NCBI RefSeq assembly: GCF_033439725.1
Contig: NW_026944387.1
Span: forward strand, 4,526,001-4,590,000
DNA length: 64,000 bases
Direction: 5' to 3'
From: Neurospora tetraspora
Taxonomy: Eukaryota > Ascomycota > Sordariomycetes > Sordariales > Sordariaceae
Shown here in pieces: positions 1 to 11,090 of this stretch. The notes under the pieces are model-generated. The model was not told the origin of the DNA. It did not search any database and was given only the letters and a program-made list of their open reading frames with translations. Position 1 is the first letter of the stretch. Every line of letters begins with the position of its first letter. The position numbers and the translations under genes are program-made.

Positions 1-702
1 ATCCCACCAGCCAGCCAGCCTAACCCCTCTTTGAGAAAATCACCTTACACGGCCTGCAAAAGTAGTATAGGAAGGAGTTGGCCAAGTACCCGACACCGTG
101 TTGTGCAACGAGACGTGTATAATTAATTGCAAGTATCTAACCGTTGAAGGCAGATGGATGGGTCACTTGCCTGGTGGGAGGTATAGCATGGAGTTATAGA
201 AGTACCTTAACTTGGGAAGTTCACCTCAGTCAGAGTGAGAAGGAGGTGATGTCGAAGCCAACGAAGTGTACCCGAAATACTGGCAGCCAAGGTAACAAAG
301 GCCACCCAAATTCTGATGTAGGATACCTTACTTGTTGGAGACTTGCGACGAGAGATAAGAACAGTTTGTTTGCAGGAATTGCCTGCCTTGGTCATCAATC
401 TGAAGGCACGTCATTGGATAGGTAGGAGTTTAGAGGTAGGTAGGCACCTAATGTCCGCCCAGCAAAAGTGTTAAATTTCATAATGGGAACGAGCGTCATG
501 ATCTTGTTGGTTCGGATGATATCGAACCACAGCACCAGAAGGAACTGAAAGGAGCAAGCACGTAAACATCTCCAAAACAAACGCCAAATGGTATTCCAAA
601 TTCAACTAACAAGCAAACCCGTTACACGTTCCACTTCCACTTCCACTTCCACTTCCATGACCCCTTCTCATATACCTCCCAGGCTTTCAGGCCATCATCA
701 CC
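1..702. other. intergenic, no gene seen
   Basis: No convincing coding region is seen on either strand; the short open frames show no recognisable domain. The stretch probably contains the 3' untranslated region of the minus-strand P450 that ends at 703. A short array of the hexamer TTCCAC (about four to five copies) lies near 629-657. Confidence 0.5.
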
Positions 703-2138
703 CTAGGCCATCACCCTCGGCTTAACCCTCACCTTAAACCCAACCGGCCTGATCTGGAACCAGCCATCCTGCCTATACTCATACCCCTCATCCGCCACCT
801 CAAAGTCGACCTCATGTATCAGTCTCGCCGTTACAATCTTCAAGAAATTCTTGGCCCACTCCTTGCCGATACACTCCCTCTTGCCATTACCGAACCACTT
901 CTTCACACCCTTGGGCAACCGGTCAAACTCGTCGCCCATCATCCTCTCGGGCTTGAACGCCAGGGGATCCTCAAACACGGCTGGGTCGCGGTTGACGCCC
1001 GCTAGGACGATGATGAGCTTTTGGTCGTGGGCGACTTGGTACTTGCCTCCTTGGAGGAGGATGGGGGACTTGTCGGCTTTGTTTTGGCGGGGGATGGGCT
1101 CGATGTTGAAGCCTGGTGCGGCGCACGAGAGACGGAGGGTTTCGCGGGTGATGCCTTCGATGTAGGGGAGTTGGGAGAGGTGCTCGTCCTTGAGAGGGCC
1201 GGTGCCAATGACGCGGTCGAGTTCTTCGCGGGCTTTGGTGACGACTTCTGGGTTTTGGAGCAGGTAGTAGATGGTGGCGGTTACGGCGCAGGGCGCGGTG
1301 GCGGAGCCGATGGGCATGGTGACGATTTCGTCGATGACTTCGGACTCGGAGAGACCCTTTCCGGTTTCGGGGTCTTTGGCGTTCATGAAGGCCCAAAGCA
1401 TGTCGTGCTTGTCTGTGGGGTTTTCTTGACGGTATTTGAGAGTGTCCGCGCCCCAGGTTCGTAGAGTCTTGATGGCTTTCTTGAACTTGGAGGAGTAGAG
1501 GAGCCAGTTGACGAGACCGGGGCGAGTTGGGCGCATGATGGCTTCGGAGACGGCATCTTCCATGCCTTGGATGACGGGATGGCCGCCGGCTTGGATGCAA
1601 TTGAGTTTTTGGCTGAAGAGGGTGAGGGATGTGGCTTCGAGGTTGACGAGGTTGAGGTCGACGAGAGGCTCGAGGACGTTGTTGTCACCGAGGGATGCCC
1701 ATTTTTGGATGACCTCGGTTGCGCAGAGGTTGATGTCGTCGGTGTAGCCTGAGACGGCTTGAGGGGTGAGGAGGGGAGCGATGATTCGGTGATGGATTCC
1801 CCAGCTTTGTTCGTGGTCGTAGGCTGTGAAGAGGGCATCGTGGACCAAAGCGCGGATCTCGACGATGGGACCGCCTACGTATTTCTGGAAGCGTTGTTCA
1901 TCGCAGATTTCTTCGGCGAGGGCGGCGCTGGCGACGAAGACGATGGTCTTGCCGAGGATCTTGACCTGGAAGATTTCGCCTGAAGGTGTTAGCTGGTATA
2001 ACTATCGACGTCTGGACGGTGGGACTTACCATATTTCTCTGCCAATGCCTTGAGGGACCACCATGTGTTGCTAGGTGTGATGTCAAAGACGTTTCCCAGC
2101 ACTGGGATTCCTGGTGGTCGTGGAATTGGAGTCGACAT
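703..2138 (-). CDS. cytochrome P450 monooxygenase, P450-BM3/CYP505-like heme domain
   Basis: Two exons by inspection: 2138-2030 and 1979-703, with a 50-base GT-AG intron that splits a Gly codon; predicted 461 aa. The protein starts with a proline-rich hinge (PRPPGIPVLGNVFD) and has no clear membrane anchor. The ExxR motif (ETLR, about residues 316-319) and the heme loop FGNGKRECIG with the Cys ligand near residue 406 are present. Early sequence such as GEIFQVKILGK and the W-G-I-x-H-R block resemble the heme half of CYP505 (P450-BM3-like) fatty-acid hydroxylases, but no fused reductase follows, so it would need a separate CPR. The I-helix reads IGSATA: the usual acidic residue before the conserved Thr is replaced by Ala, which is odd for a classical monooxygenase. 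Substrate unknown. The fold is certain; the subfamily is inferred. Confidence 0.88.
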
Positions 2139-3838
2139 TGTGGTGATCGGGGTATCTGAGGGTCTCCGGCACTACAGCAATGCAAAAGCTGAAGAGAAGA
2201 GAACGGGGACAGAAGCTGAAGAGGTGCAGCCTCCGCCATTATACGTCTTCTCTTGCCGACCACGTCAATCCACCCCGTCCATCATTCCAGTGACACAGGT
2301 TTTTCCTGCCTCTTTTCCCTCTTTTCGACCCGCCATTGCGCAAACTCTGAGACATTGTATCCCCTTGTCCTTGTCTCTAAGCCAATCGTGTTCCTCGGAA
2401 TGATGATAACTCGGAGGGTTCGACGTCGTGTAGCGCAGTGATGTGTTGAAACATGCATCTCGTAGCTCGTAGCTCCAGTCGATTGCTGGTTAGGGTCAGA
2501 AAAACATCCAAAGGGCGGGTGATCGACGACATGGCGACCAATGGGAAACTTGTTAGTGTGCATCTGGCGATCGGAATGATTGGGGCTCTGGAGGCGGTCG
2601 AAGATGGTGCAGGCCCAAAGCTATCCAGAAAGGGCAAAGCTGAAGAGAATCGTGGAGCTTGGAGATGCAATTGTTGAGAGCTGAAAAGTGGCTGCTGCTG
2701 GCGTCTGCTAGCTTCAAAGCTCAACTAGCTCCTAGGCAATGGAGGAACAGCATGGTGTCACCGGTGATGCGGTCGAGGGTAGACGAAGCAAATGAAGGAA
2801 TGAAGTTGGTAGATTTGGTCCATTGCGGTGCTACCTATGCTGATGCAGTCCCCGTCGTCATTTAGTATCCATGGAGGGGGAAAAGGTGGGAGAAGATCTG
2901 ACGTTGTATTGACGATTGGAAAGATTGCTGTGGTGACGGAATTTGGAGAAAATACAGCGGAGCAGGCAAGGATCTGAAAAGGCTGGGACGGTCTGTGCTC
3001 GACGATGCTAACTGCATAGGCTCGAGTATAATGTGGTGATGTTGGATTCGGCCCCTTCTGAGATGCTGCTTTTCAACCAGTTTTGAATTCAGTCTTCAGG
3101 TACCAAGAAACTCATTGCCCTCCAGAGAAAGACGGGGTTTTCATCGTTCATGAAGCTGGCGAGCATTGTCCGCGCCCATGAGTTCGTTCAAGAAAGTTGG
3201 TGTTGGAGAACGCACAGACCATCCTTGACCATCAAGGTCCTCCTGTCTGGATGCTGGAAGGGCCATGACACCGGGTCAGCACACCACAAATACCCAACTG
3301 CCGTGGCATTAACGTTAACCCTCTGAAACGAAGTGTACAGAGTAAGAATCATTGGCATTGTTTGCTGAATGGTCGCCATTTCCCCGGATCTTCGCTTTCC
3401 CCAGAAACGCCAATGAGGTCAATCAGGGGAGCAGCCCAAATGCCAAGACATGGGAAAGACAATGACGTAACTGATAATTGGAGAAAGCATCACCACTTAG
3501 AGGTAGCAACACCAACGAAAAACACAGTCCATAACTCGCCGCGTTGAATACTTACCTTCCTGAGTTCCTTCCCAATGGCCCGTCACCGTCCCTGGACATT
3601 TGACAAAGACATGGTGCTCCTTCCCAAACACGTGAGGAGTGTTGGTCGTACGAAAAGCTCCGGCCCAATCATTGTAAGCCATTTACATATGAATGACGAT
3701 TGTAGCTTCTCAGTTCGTGTACTATCGAGACAACTTGCGCCGAAAGTGCATCATGGAGCTGTCATGAACTCATTATGCAGTCCTTTGCAGTCGGTCTGGC
3801 CATGCAGTGACAGCAGTTGACACTTGATACCGAGGGAA
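2139..3838. other. long intergenic region between divergent genes
   Basis: About 1.7 kb separates the P450 start at 2138 from the hemerythrin gene. Several open frames of 60-120 codons exist on both strands, but none has a recognisable domain, a splice-consistent extension or a convincing start context. I read it as the promoters and leaders of the two divergent genes and see nothing else that can be supported. Confidence 0.4.
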
Positions 3839-3844
3839 TATAAA
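3839..3844 (+). promoter_or_regulatory. TATA-box-like element of the hemerythrin gene
   Basis: A TATAAA hexamer lies 95 bases before the chosen ATG at 3934, in a spacing common in filamentous fungi. It is followed by a CA-rich leader typical of fungal 5' untranslated regions. Confidence 0.4.
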
Positions 3845-3933
3845 CAACCACCTTCCCTCGAGTCCCACAGTTGAACCATCCCAACGACAACACCACCACC
3901 AAGAAGCTCGTCACCATCACGAAACCCACCAAC

Positions 3934-4699
3934 ATGTATCGCCTCGCTACCCACACCGGCTTTAGACAGGTCCCCAGAAGCATCGCCAACAGCGCTGTCC
4001 GCCCTGCCCTGGCAACCCCACGCTTCGTCCAGCCCATCGACGTCCGCGCCATCTCCAGCTCCTCCGGCTCCTCCGGCGTCAGGGTCTCAGACCGCATCAA
4101 GCACGACCACGCTGAGCTCGAGCAGCAGTACAAGAACATCATCGCTGCCAAGGATGACGACACCAAAGTTCGATGGCAGAACCAGTTCATCTGGGAGCTT
4201 GCCCGCCACTCCATCGCCGAGGAGATTGTCGTCTACCCTGCCTTCGAGAAGTTTGTTCCCAACGGCTTGCAGATGGCCGAAAAGGACCGTGCCGAGCATC
4301 AGAGGGTACGCCTCCACCCCGTTCTTCCTCATATGTTACCGGCACCGGCTAATTTCTTCCCAAAAACAGGTCAAGAACCTCCTTTACGAGTTCCAGAAGA
4401 TGACTCCCTCATCTCCCGACTTCCGCCCCACCCTCGACAAGCTCTGGGATAATCTCTCCCAGCACATCAAGGAGGAAGAACGCGAGGATTTGCCCGCTCT
4501 CGAGCAGCATATTGACGAGGCCTACTCGGGCAAGCTGGCCTCCAGCTTCAGCACCACCAAGCACTTTGTGCCTACACAGAGCCACCCCAGCGCTCCTAAC
4601 AAGCCTCCCTATGAAACCGCGGCTGGTATGCTGGCCACCCCGTTGGACAAGTTGATGGATATGTTCAAGAAGTTCCCCAAGGAGGATATGAAGGCTTAA
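3934..4699 (+). CDS. hemerythrin HHE-domain protein, probably mitochondrial
   Basis: Two exons, 3934-4305 and 4370-4699, joined over a 64-base GT-AG intron in phase 0; predicted 233 aa. The ATG at 3934 sits in the context ACCAACATG. Residues 1 to about 40 contain several Arg and many Ser/Ala but no acid until Asp36, like a mitochondrial presequence. The HHE four-helix bundle follows, with metal-ligand-type motifs KHDHAE, RHSIAEE, AEHQR and QHIKEEE spaced as expected for a (di)iron-binding hemerythrin domain. Family members bind iron and are linked to oxygen, redox or metal sensing; the role here is unknown. The C-terminus ends in a short Lys-rich helix. It converges on the DUF3445 gene that ends at 5020. 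Confidence 0.9.
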
Positions 4700-5019
4700 A
4701 CCGCTGATGAGGTGGAAGAATGGGAGAATAACAAGCAGGATCTGTGCACTGCACTTGTATGAATAATGATAATGATGTGATGAATTGAAGAAACATACAA
4801 ACAATGGATTGGGTGCCTGGGAGCAATAAATAAGGTATGAATGAAAGGTTTACTCACTGTATTCGGCATCTAGAAGTCGCAGTTTTGCCCCCGGCGGCCC
4901 CATCCGGGGAGGGACCTCGCTTCGCTCGAGACGATCACAGCCAATGTTCGCACCGATTACGGACATAAAGAAGTAAATTCACACACTATCAAGATACCAA
5001 CCCGAACATCAACCACTTT
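4700..5019. other. convergent intergenic spacer with GC-rich hairpin
   Basis: This 320-base spacer separates two convergent stop codons and should hold both 3' untranslated regions. A GC-rich palindrome around 4890-4911 (CCCCGG, short loop, CCGGGG) stands out. It may help separate the two transcripts, but this is a guess from structure alone. Confidence 0.4.
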
Positions 5020-6375
5020 CTAGAACGGATACGCCCTGCACTCATCCTCTCTACTCAGATCTAGCCCCCGTTCCACCTGCTCCTGATGCTTCTTATCCAA
5101 AAACTCCAACAACACCTCTCCGTACCTCTCCTTCCCCTTATACTTGGCCACATCATCCCCCCAACTCCTCACCGCACTCGCCAGCCTTCCCGGTACATAA
5201 TCCTCCTCAGCAATCGCCTTGATCGGCTCAAAGTACGTCCTAATCGTAAAGCACACCGCCCCCGTCTTCGGCAGTCTCCTCAACGTCTGCCTCTCACTCC
5301 TAAAATAATGGTGGTCAATAGCCCTATTCTTCTCCGCCGTCGACCAGCTCGTCTCCGTATCATCCTCCGACCCAATACTCCACGACCAAGCCAGCGAGTC
5401 GTCCACCTGAATAAAGTAATTGTTCCTCCCCACCATCTGCTCCGGCCGCAGCCTCCGAAAGAGGTTATACATGCCCTTGTGCAGCTTCTCCTTGTACTGC
5501 GGCACGTCCCCCGAAGTGTGCAGTTCCGCCAGCGACATGCCGAATTTGTCCGTCAGGCGCCAGAAACCTGGCAATAACACCGCGCCGGCGAGGAGGTAGT
5601 ACTGGTCGTCTGGCCGTTCCACCATCAAGGCAAGATCATCTTGGATTAAACGGGCGGCGATCTCCATCACTTTGCGACCCTCTTCTACCGCCTTCTCGCC
5701 TGTGCCAGTTAACCCAGAAATATCATCAAACGATTCCCCAGACCAGAGGTTATCGATCCCCCCCTTTTCCGTCCGGCGAAACAAACTCGGATACCGCTCC
5801 GGTAAATACTCGACCAACTCTTGCAGAAGTTCCACAGCCGCCTCCGCAGCCTCAGGCGCAACCATGATAACTTTATCCCCCCTCTCCGCAATCCTGGCTG
5901 CTTTATCCGAGTGGTACTTGGGGTACTGGTTATCCAGCTCGATCCAGTTTTCCGGCTGCACGGTGCGCAGGCCCATGGTGGTGTGGTAGACGGGGCCGTA
6001 GCGGAAGGGGCGGTAGGGGAGCGCTTTGGTTTCTGTGAGGGACCAGTCGGGGTAGGGAGGCGGGGTGGGGAAGACGTAAGAGGAGGGAGGCCATTTACCC
6101 GGTTCGCGGCGGTCTTTGAGGACTTGTTGTTTTTCTGTGGAGGTGGTGGTGGGCTTGGAAGAAAGGGAAAGGTGTTTTTGTCGTTGTTTTTGTTTCTGGT
6201 AGCGGTTGTTGATGAGGTAGAGCAAGATGGAGGGGAAAAGGAAGGCGATGAGGTAGAGGTTTTGTTGCGGGGTTGGACGGTACGAGTGCAGAGTGTCGAG
6301 GAGTTGGTTGAGTTTGGATGTGTCGGTTCCGGACCCTGAAGGGGCGGTTGTGTGGTTGGTGATTATCGAGTCCAT
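5020..6375 (-). CDS. DUF3445 family protein with N-terminal membrane anchor
   Basis: A single open frame of 451 aa starts at the ATG at 6375. Residues about 38-57 form one hydrophobic stretch (LYLIAFLFPSILLYLI) followed at once by a basic, Gln-rich segment, consistent with a single membrane anchor and a cytosolic body. The body begins with the DUF3445 hallmark PFRYGPVYHTTMGLR and continues with the ELDNQYPKYHSDK block; later come the RNNYFIQVDD segment and a conserved region with FRSERQTLRRLPKT and FTIRTYF. DUF3445 proteins are related to heme-dependent oxidative N-demethylases, so an oxidative demethylation role is possible but not shown. No intron is needed. It converges on the hemerythrin gene. 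Confidence 0.88.
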   Translation of the reverse strand: MDSIITNHTTAPSGSGTDTSKLNQLLDTLHSYRPTPQQNLYLIAFLFPSILLYLINNRYQKQKQRQKHLSLSSKPTTTSTEKQQVLKDRREPGKWPPSSYVFPTPPPYPDWSLTETKALPYRPFRYGPVYHTTMGLRTVQPENWIELDNQYPKYHSDKAARIAERGDKVIMVAPEAAEAAVELLQELVEYLPERYPSLFRRTEKGGIDNLWSGESFDDISGLTGTGEKAVEEGRKVMEIAARLIQDDLALMVERPDDQYYLLAGAVLLPGFWRLTDKFGMSLAELHTSGDVPQYKEKLHKGMYNLFRRLRPEQMVGRNNYFIQVDDSLAWSWSIGSEDDTETSWSTAEKNRAIDHHYFRSERQTLRRLPKTGAVCFTIRTYFEPIKAIAEEDYVPGRLASAVRSWGDDVAKYKGKERYGEVLLEFLDKKHQEQVERGLDLSREDECRAYPF

Positions 6376-7581
6376 GTTCGGTGTTTGTTGATGTGATCAA
6401 AACCTCTGATATCACAGCTTACACCAAGTAAGTGCTTATAACGGGAGATGGGGGGCACAAGTCTTATATCACAGCATGCACATGATGCAAGTTCCCTCTT
6501 TGCACGACCAATCCCTATCTTATCAGCGAACTTGTACGACCAACACGGAAACAGAATTGCATCACTTGCATTCGAAGTCGAGTCCCGTCCTTCCTTGGTT
6601 GGGGTGTTGTTCTTGTAAGACGATCGAGGCCTTATCAGCTTATCACGCCGACGTCGGGACTTTGTTTCCTTTTTGGGAACGCCCATGATCTCCCCGCACT
6701 CTGCGCCATCCTTATCGCCAATCATGGTGAGTGACATGTAGAACGGTATCAGATCTTCTGGGATAAGAGGTAGTCTAGGTATTCCTTCGAGAGAAGCTAG
6801 GCCCCCTCTCCAGAAGGGACCGCCGGACGAAACGGTGGCGGTTTTATCATCAGATCTTCGGCGATGAGATGCCGTTAGAAGTCTAGATGTGAAATGGAGG
6901 CAAAATCAAAGGGAAATGATTACCTTTGATGATCTACTTTCTTGTATTGCTGCTATAAGATAATTATGGACTATTGATTAAGTAGGTAAACCCGTGTATT
7001 TTGTCTTCCCTTGTCCTGATGCTCTTAACGCTGTGCTCTAACAATGCCAATGTAATCGAAACAAACGCTTCTTTTTGCTTTCATGTTGCCGTTTCCCCTT
7101 CCTACACGCTCTGGTACGTTCTCCCTTTCAGAGATGTACACCTTTATCCCCCATCAATCGTGTAGCCACACATTATAGAGGTTATCGATGTCATCCTCAT
7201 CCTCCTCCATCACCGTGCCTTCATCTATCATATCCTCATCGGAAGAGGTATCCAAAAACATTCAGTCCAAAGGGGATCGGGCAATTCGCCCCATGAGGTG
7301 TTTAGCTTTTCGTGTCCCAGTCTCCATCATCATGTGGGTGATATGGTAGGCTACTGTCTCGGACCAGATGAAACAAACAAGTCGACGTAAATTCCCACCC
7401 ATAAAGAATACCATCATGACATTGACAGTATCGATAACGTAATCAGTTACTTTCTGACTTTTGTCCTATAATGCCGTTGAAGCTGCCGCTCGTCGAGGCT
7501 CCGTTCTTAAACTCGTTTACTGCAGGGCCGGATCCGGACGAAGGACCGGGAATGATACCGCCCTTCTTATCCTCCTCTCCG
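6376..7581. other. intergenic region
   Basis: About 1.2 kb lies between the start of the DUF3445 gene and the end of the open C-terminal extension of the Zn2Cys6 factor. It should contain the DUF3445 promoter and the factor's 3' untranslated region. Open frames up to 124 codons occur but show no domain or coherent exon structure. Confidence 0.4.
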
Positions 7582-7902
7582 CTAGTAGGTATCGTCATAA
7601 TCCTCGCCAACGTCCATTTTACGGGCCGCACGCTCAGGCTCATTGACAGTAGGGGGATGCTGGGCTGGAGGATGATCAGGGGGCGACAAAGACATTCTGT
7701 CCAAAGCGGTTCTTGCCTCTTCTTCCACAGGGGAAGAAGCAGCGGTATTACTGACGTTCTCCTTCGACACCCCCGTGAATGCCTGCGCTTCGGACACGCC
7801 CGGTGGTTGACCTTGAGTTGCCATAATATAGGCATCCATATCAAACCATCTGTCCAAATAGTTTCTTGCCTCTTCCGCAGGGGTAGCAGTACCGACGTTC
7901 TC
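7582..7902 (-). other. in-frame 106-codon extension behind the transcription factor stop
   Basis: Directly after the TAG at 7905-7903 the same frame stays open for another 106 codons to a second TAG at 7582. The extension is not random: it repeats the C-terminal unit of the protein (ATQGQPPGVSEAQAF compared with GTQGQQPGVPEAQAA), and the tag-containing TGAS-stop-ENV corresponds to TGVSKENV in the next unit. At that codon the downstream copy has AAG (Lys). It therefore looks like former or alternative coding sequence, separated by one nonsense codon or reached by read-through. Confidence 0.6.
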
Positions 7903-10900
7903 CTACGACGCCCCCGTGGCTGCCTGCGCTTCGGGTACGCCCGGTTGCTGACCTTGGGTTCCTGTCATAGGGACATCCGAGGAATGCGAGGATGTTGTTG
8001 GCGCGGGTTCGGGCACGCCCGGTTGTTGACCTTGAGTTCCCGTCATAGGGACATCCGAGGTTGTTGTTGGCGCGGGTTTGGGCACGCCCGGTTGTTGACC
8101 TTGAGTTTCTATCACAGGGGCATCCTGTTGCTGACCTTGACTTTCCATCATAGGGGCATCCGCGCCCGGTTGCTGACCCTGAGTATCCATCATAGTGGCA
8201 TCCGCGCCCGGTTGCTGACCCTGAGTATCCGTCACAGGGGCGTCGGCGCCCGGTTGCTGACCCTGAGTATCCGTCACAGGGGCGTCGGCGCCCGGTTGCT
8301 GACCTTGGGTTCCCGTCATAGGGACATCCGAATGATCCGAGGATGTTGTTGGCGCGGGTTCGGGCACGCCCGGTTGTTGACCTTGAGTTTCTATCACAGG
8401 GGCATCCTGTTGCTGACCTTGACTTTCCATCATAGGGGCATCCGCGCCCAGTTGCTGACCCTGAGTATCCATCATAGTGGCATCCGCGCCCGGTTGCTGA
8501 CCCTGAGTATCCATCATAGTGGCCCATTGGCGACTCCATTGATTCCTGCCTGCTTGGCTACTCCCCACGCTCCCCTTTGTGACCTTGGGGGCATCCGCGC
8601 CCGGTCGCTGACCTTGAGTTGACATCAAAGTGGCATCCATGTCCGCCATAGGGTCCTCCGAGAATGTTGTTGGCTTGGGCATTTCCTCTTGCTTTGTCAT
8701 AATCCACTTCCTGGCCCACTTCGCATCCTCCAACCACTCTCTCCTCGCCCACTCCCTCCATACTGGTCTGTTAACCATCGTCTGGCCCTGGTCGTGATGC
8801 CCTCCCTGAACCTCCGACGCTGTGCTCCCGCTCCCGTTCCCAGAGGTATTGGTAGTCACCCCTGCCATCTCCTCCAACTCGGCTATTACCTCCTTGATCA
8901 CTGCCTCCGCCCAACCCTTGGTGAACCAGCACTCACGCTCCGTCTCCTTCATGACGCAGCAATAATATCCTAGCAAAGCCAACGCGATCGGGTTCCGTCC
9001 CCCTGGCGGTGGCAATGTGGAAGAGCTGGAGGCGGAAGTGGATGGCTGTGGTGCATGTTGTTGTGGAGGCACATTCGACTTTTGCAACAACCTCATAAAG
9101 TCATCAGTCATGTTGATCGGCCAAACCGCAATGATTGATTGCTCAGGTGTTTTGGACTTGGTCAATGCAAATTGAATAGAATCCTCCATGGCTGTGATCT
9201 CGCTTAGGATAGTTTGGTTTTCCTTTGGGAGGTTGCTCGGCCGTGGGGTATCCTCAAGTTTTGTAGGGGGAAGAAAGACTCCAGGACGCCTGGATGTAAT
9301 ACTCGCAACACGCTGGTACAGTCCCTTGAGCTGCATCAGCAGTCTTTCCATGTTAGGGTGATCTTCCCCACTGGGTTCAGCATTGAACAGCCCGCCCACA
9401 GGGCCCTCGCGGAGGAGGGCTTCCTGGGCACCAACGATACCACCGATACCTTTGACCACGCGAAAAACACCTAGCAACTCGTCGATCAGAGGGCATTTTG
9501 TTACTCCTTGTGCGATGTCGTCGGCCGGATTGAAAAACGGCCCCTTGTCCGCTAAATCTCCAATGAACAACAGCGAACTGGAAGCGAAAACGGCATGGCA
9601 GTTTTCCGGCGTGACGCCCTCCTTGCGCAGGACTTCCCTCATTCCTGTTACCGCCAAGTTGAAATGTTTACTGCCGTCGGTAGCCCACTTCTTCCTTTTT
9701 TCTTCATCCTGTTCCGTATACGCTAGGTAGAAAGCAGCAGTGGACAGGAGGTTGTGCATCAAAAATGGGTGTGAAAAGGCTAGCTTGGGCACTTCGATCT
9801 TCCAGATGTGTTCGTGTACTCCTCGTGTTAAAGTTCCGTAAGTGATGTCGACGTAGTGGTCAAAGAGTTCGAAGTCCGGAGCCGCAAAGACCTGGGAGGC
9901 GAGATCCGAGTCGGAGGGGGAGTCGAGAAACCTGAATTTGGGATTTGTGAGAGCTTGGGTAAGGTAGGGGAAGGGATCGTCGGGAGTATTTCTCTTGGAT
10001 GGTTCAGTTGACATGGGACTCGGCCGCAAGGGGTAGGGATGGCGGGAGCGAGATTGAGGGGTTGGGGATTGAGAAGCGCCGGCTGAGAGGTGGGAACTGG
10101 TTCCTGGGAAGTTATTTGGAAGGGGCAATTGCCATGCAGGGCTTGTGGGTGAGTATAAACCGGCTGGGGAGGGGCCAGTGACCTCGACCGATGGAGGAGT
10201 TGGGTATGGAGGGTTGGTGAGCGATTGGATAGCCATGGGGGTGTGACGGTTGGCTGTAGGGAGGGCGTTGAAGTTTGTCTCGTCATGAGATGCTGAAGCG
10301 GAAGAGTGGCGGCTGTCTTGATTGCTCATATGTATCCCGGATCCGAAAGCCTGATGGAATCCTGCTGGGGACTTTGAGTAAGCGCTGGAGGCTGGGGTGA
10401 AAGGGTTGCCAGCGCTGCCGGTTTGTGGAAGAAAGGAGCCGGGGCCAGAGGCGGGAGCGGTGCCGGGTATGGGGAGGATAGTTCGACCGCAGCCGGACCC
10501 GGGGCCAGACCCAGATCCATAGGCGGGAGCGGTGCCGGATATTGGGAGGAAATTTTGACCGGAGCCAGGCCCGGAGCCAGAGGCGGGACCGGTGCCGGAT
10601 GGGCCGATAGGATTGCTAGCGCTGCCGGTTATTGGGCGGAAAGGATTAAGGGGGCCGGATATAGGGCCGGATATAGGGCGGAATCCGGGGCCAGAAGTGG
10701 GGCCGGTGTTGAATGGGGCAATAAGACTAGAGGTGCCGCCGCTGCCGGTTGTTGGAATAGTGCCGGGCCCGGAGCCGGAGCCGGAGCCGGAGCCGGCCCG
10801 CCAGGACGTAGAGCCGGTTGAGTTTGGCCCGGCTGTAGAGCCGCTAGCTCCCGTTTCTCCCGCCATTACCAAACTACATAGGACGCCGTGACGTTGGCAC

Positions 10901-11090
10901 GCCTTACAAGGTTTATTCTCGTCACACTAGGTGAGGGGAATGTCAGTATCATGCACACGTGAAAGAAAAGGACAACTGGGGTAATAATGTATACTTTGAC
11001 TCGGCGTTGTTTACATCTCAAGCAGCCGGTACGAGACTTGGTGTATCCCAGACGCGGCCCACGGTGACGAGCTCCCAGACGCCCTGGCAT
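7903..11090 (-). CDS. Zn2Cys6 fungal transcription factor with repeat-rich C-terminus
   Basis: Exon 1 is 11090-10995 and exon 2 is 10926-7903, with a 68-base intron placed inside the zinc cluster; predicted 1039 aa. Together the exons give the complete six-cysteine cluster: CLRCKQRRVK from exon 1 and CDENKPCKACQRHGVLC from exon 2. Residues about 51-230 are Gly/Ser/Pro low-complexity sequence. A fungal-specific regulatory region begins near residue 386 (LFDHYVDITYGTL, then FSHPFLMHNLLS), the arrangement seen in UPC2/ECM22-type sterol regulators and many relatives. Residues about 830-1018 are tandem repeats of roughly 14 aa built on DTQGQQPGADAP. It is probably a nuclear DNA-binding regulator; its targets are unknown. 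It ends at a TAG followed by an in-frame extension, so the true C-terminus is uncertain. Confidence 0.88.
7970..8530 (-). repeat. coding minisatellite in the transcription factor gene
   Basis: Tandem units of about 42 bases encode variants of TQGQQPGADAPVTD; longer variants carry PEPAPTTS inserts. Several units are nearly identical, so copy number is probably variable between strains. Gln/Gly/Pro-rich repeats of this sort often act as flexible or activation regions. Confidence 0.85.

Noticed and set aside
144-580. Open frames of 61-93 codons at the left edge
   Set aside because: No domain, no conserved composition, and frames overlap on both strands; chance open frames.
2139-3820. Possible small genes between the P450 and the hemerythrin gene
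   Set aside because: None of the 60-120 codon frames has a recognisable domain or a splice-consistent continuation.
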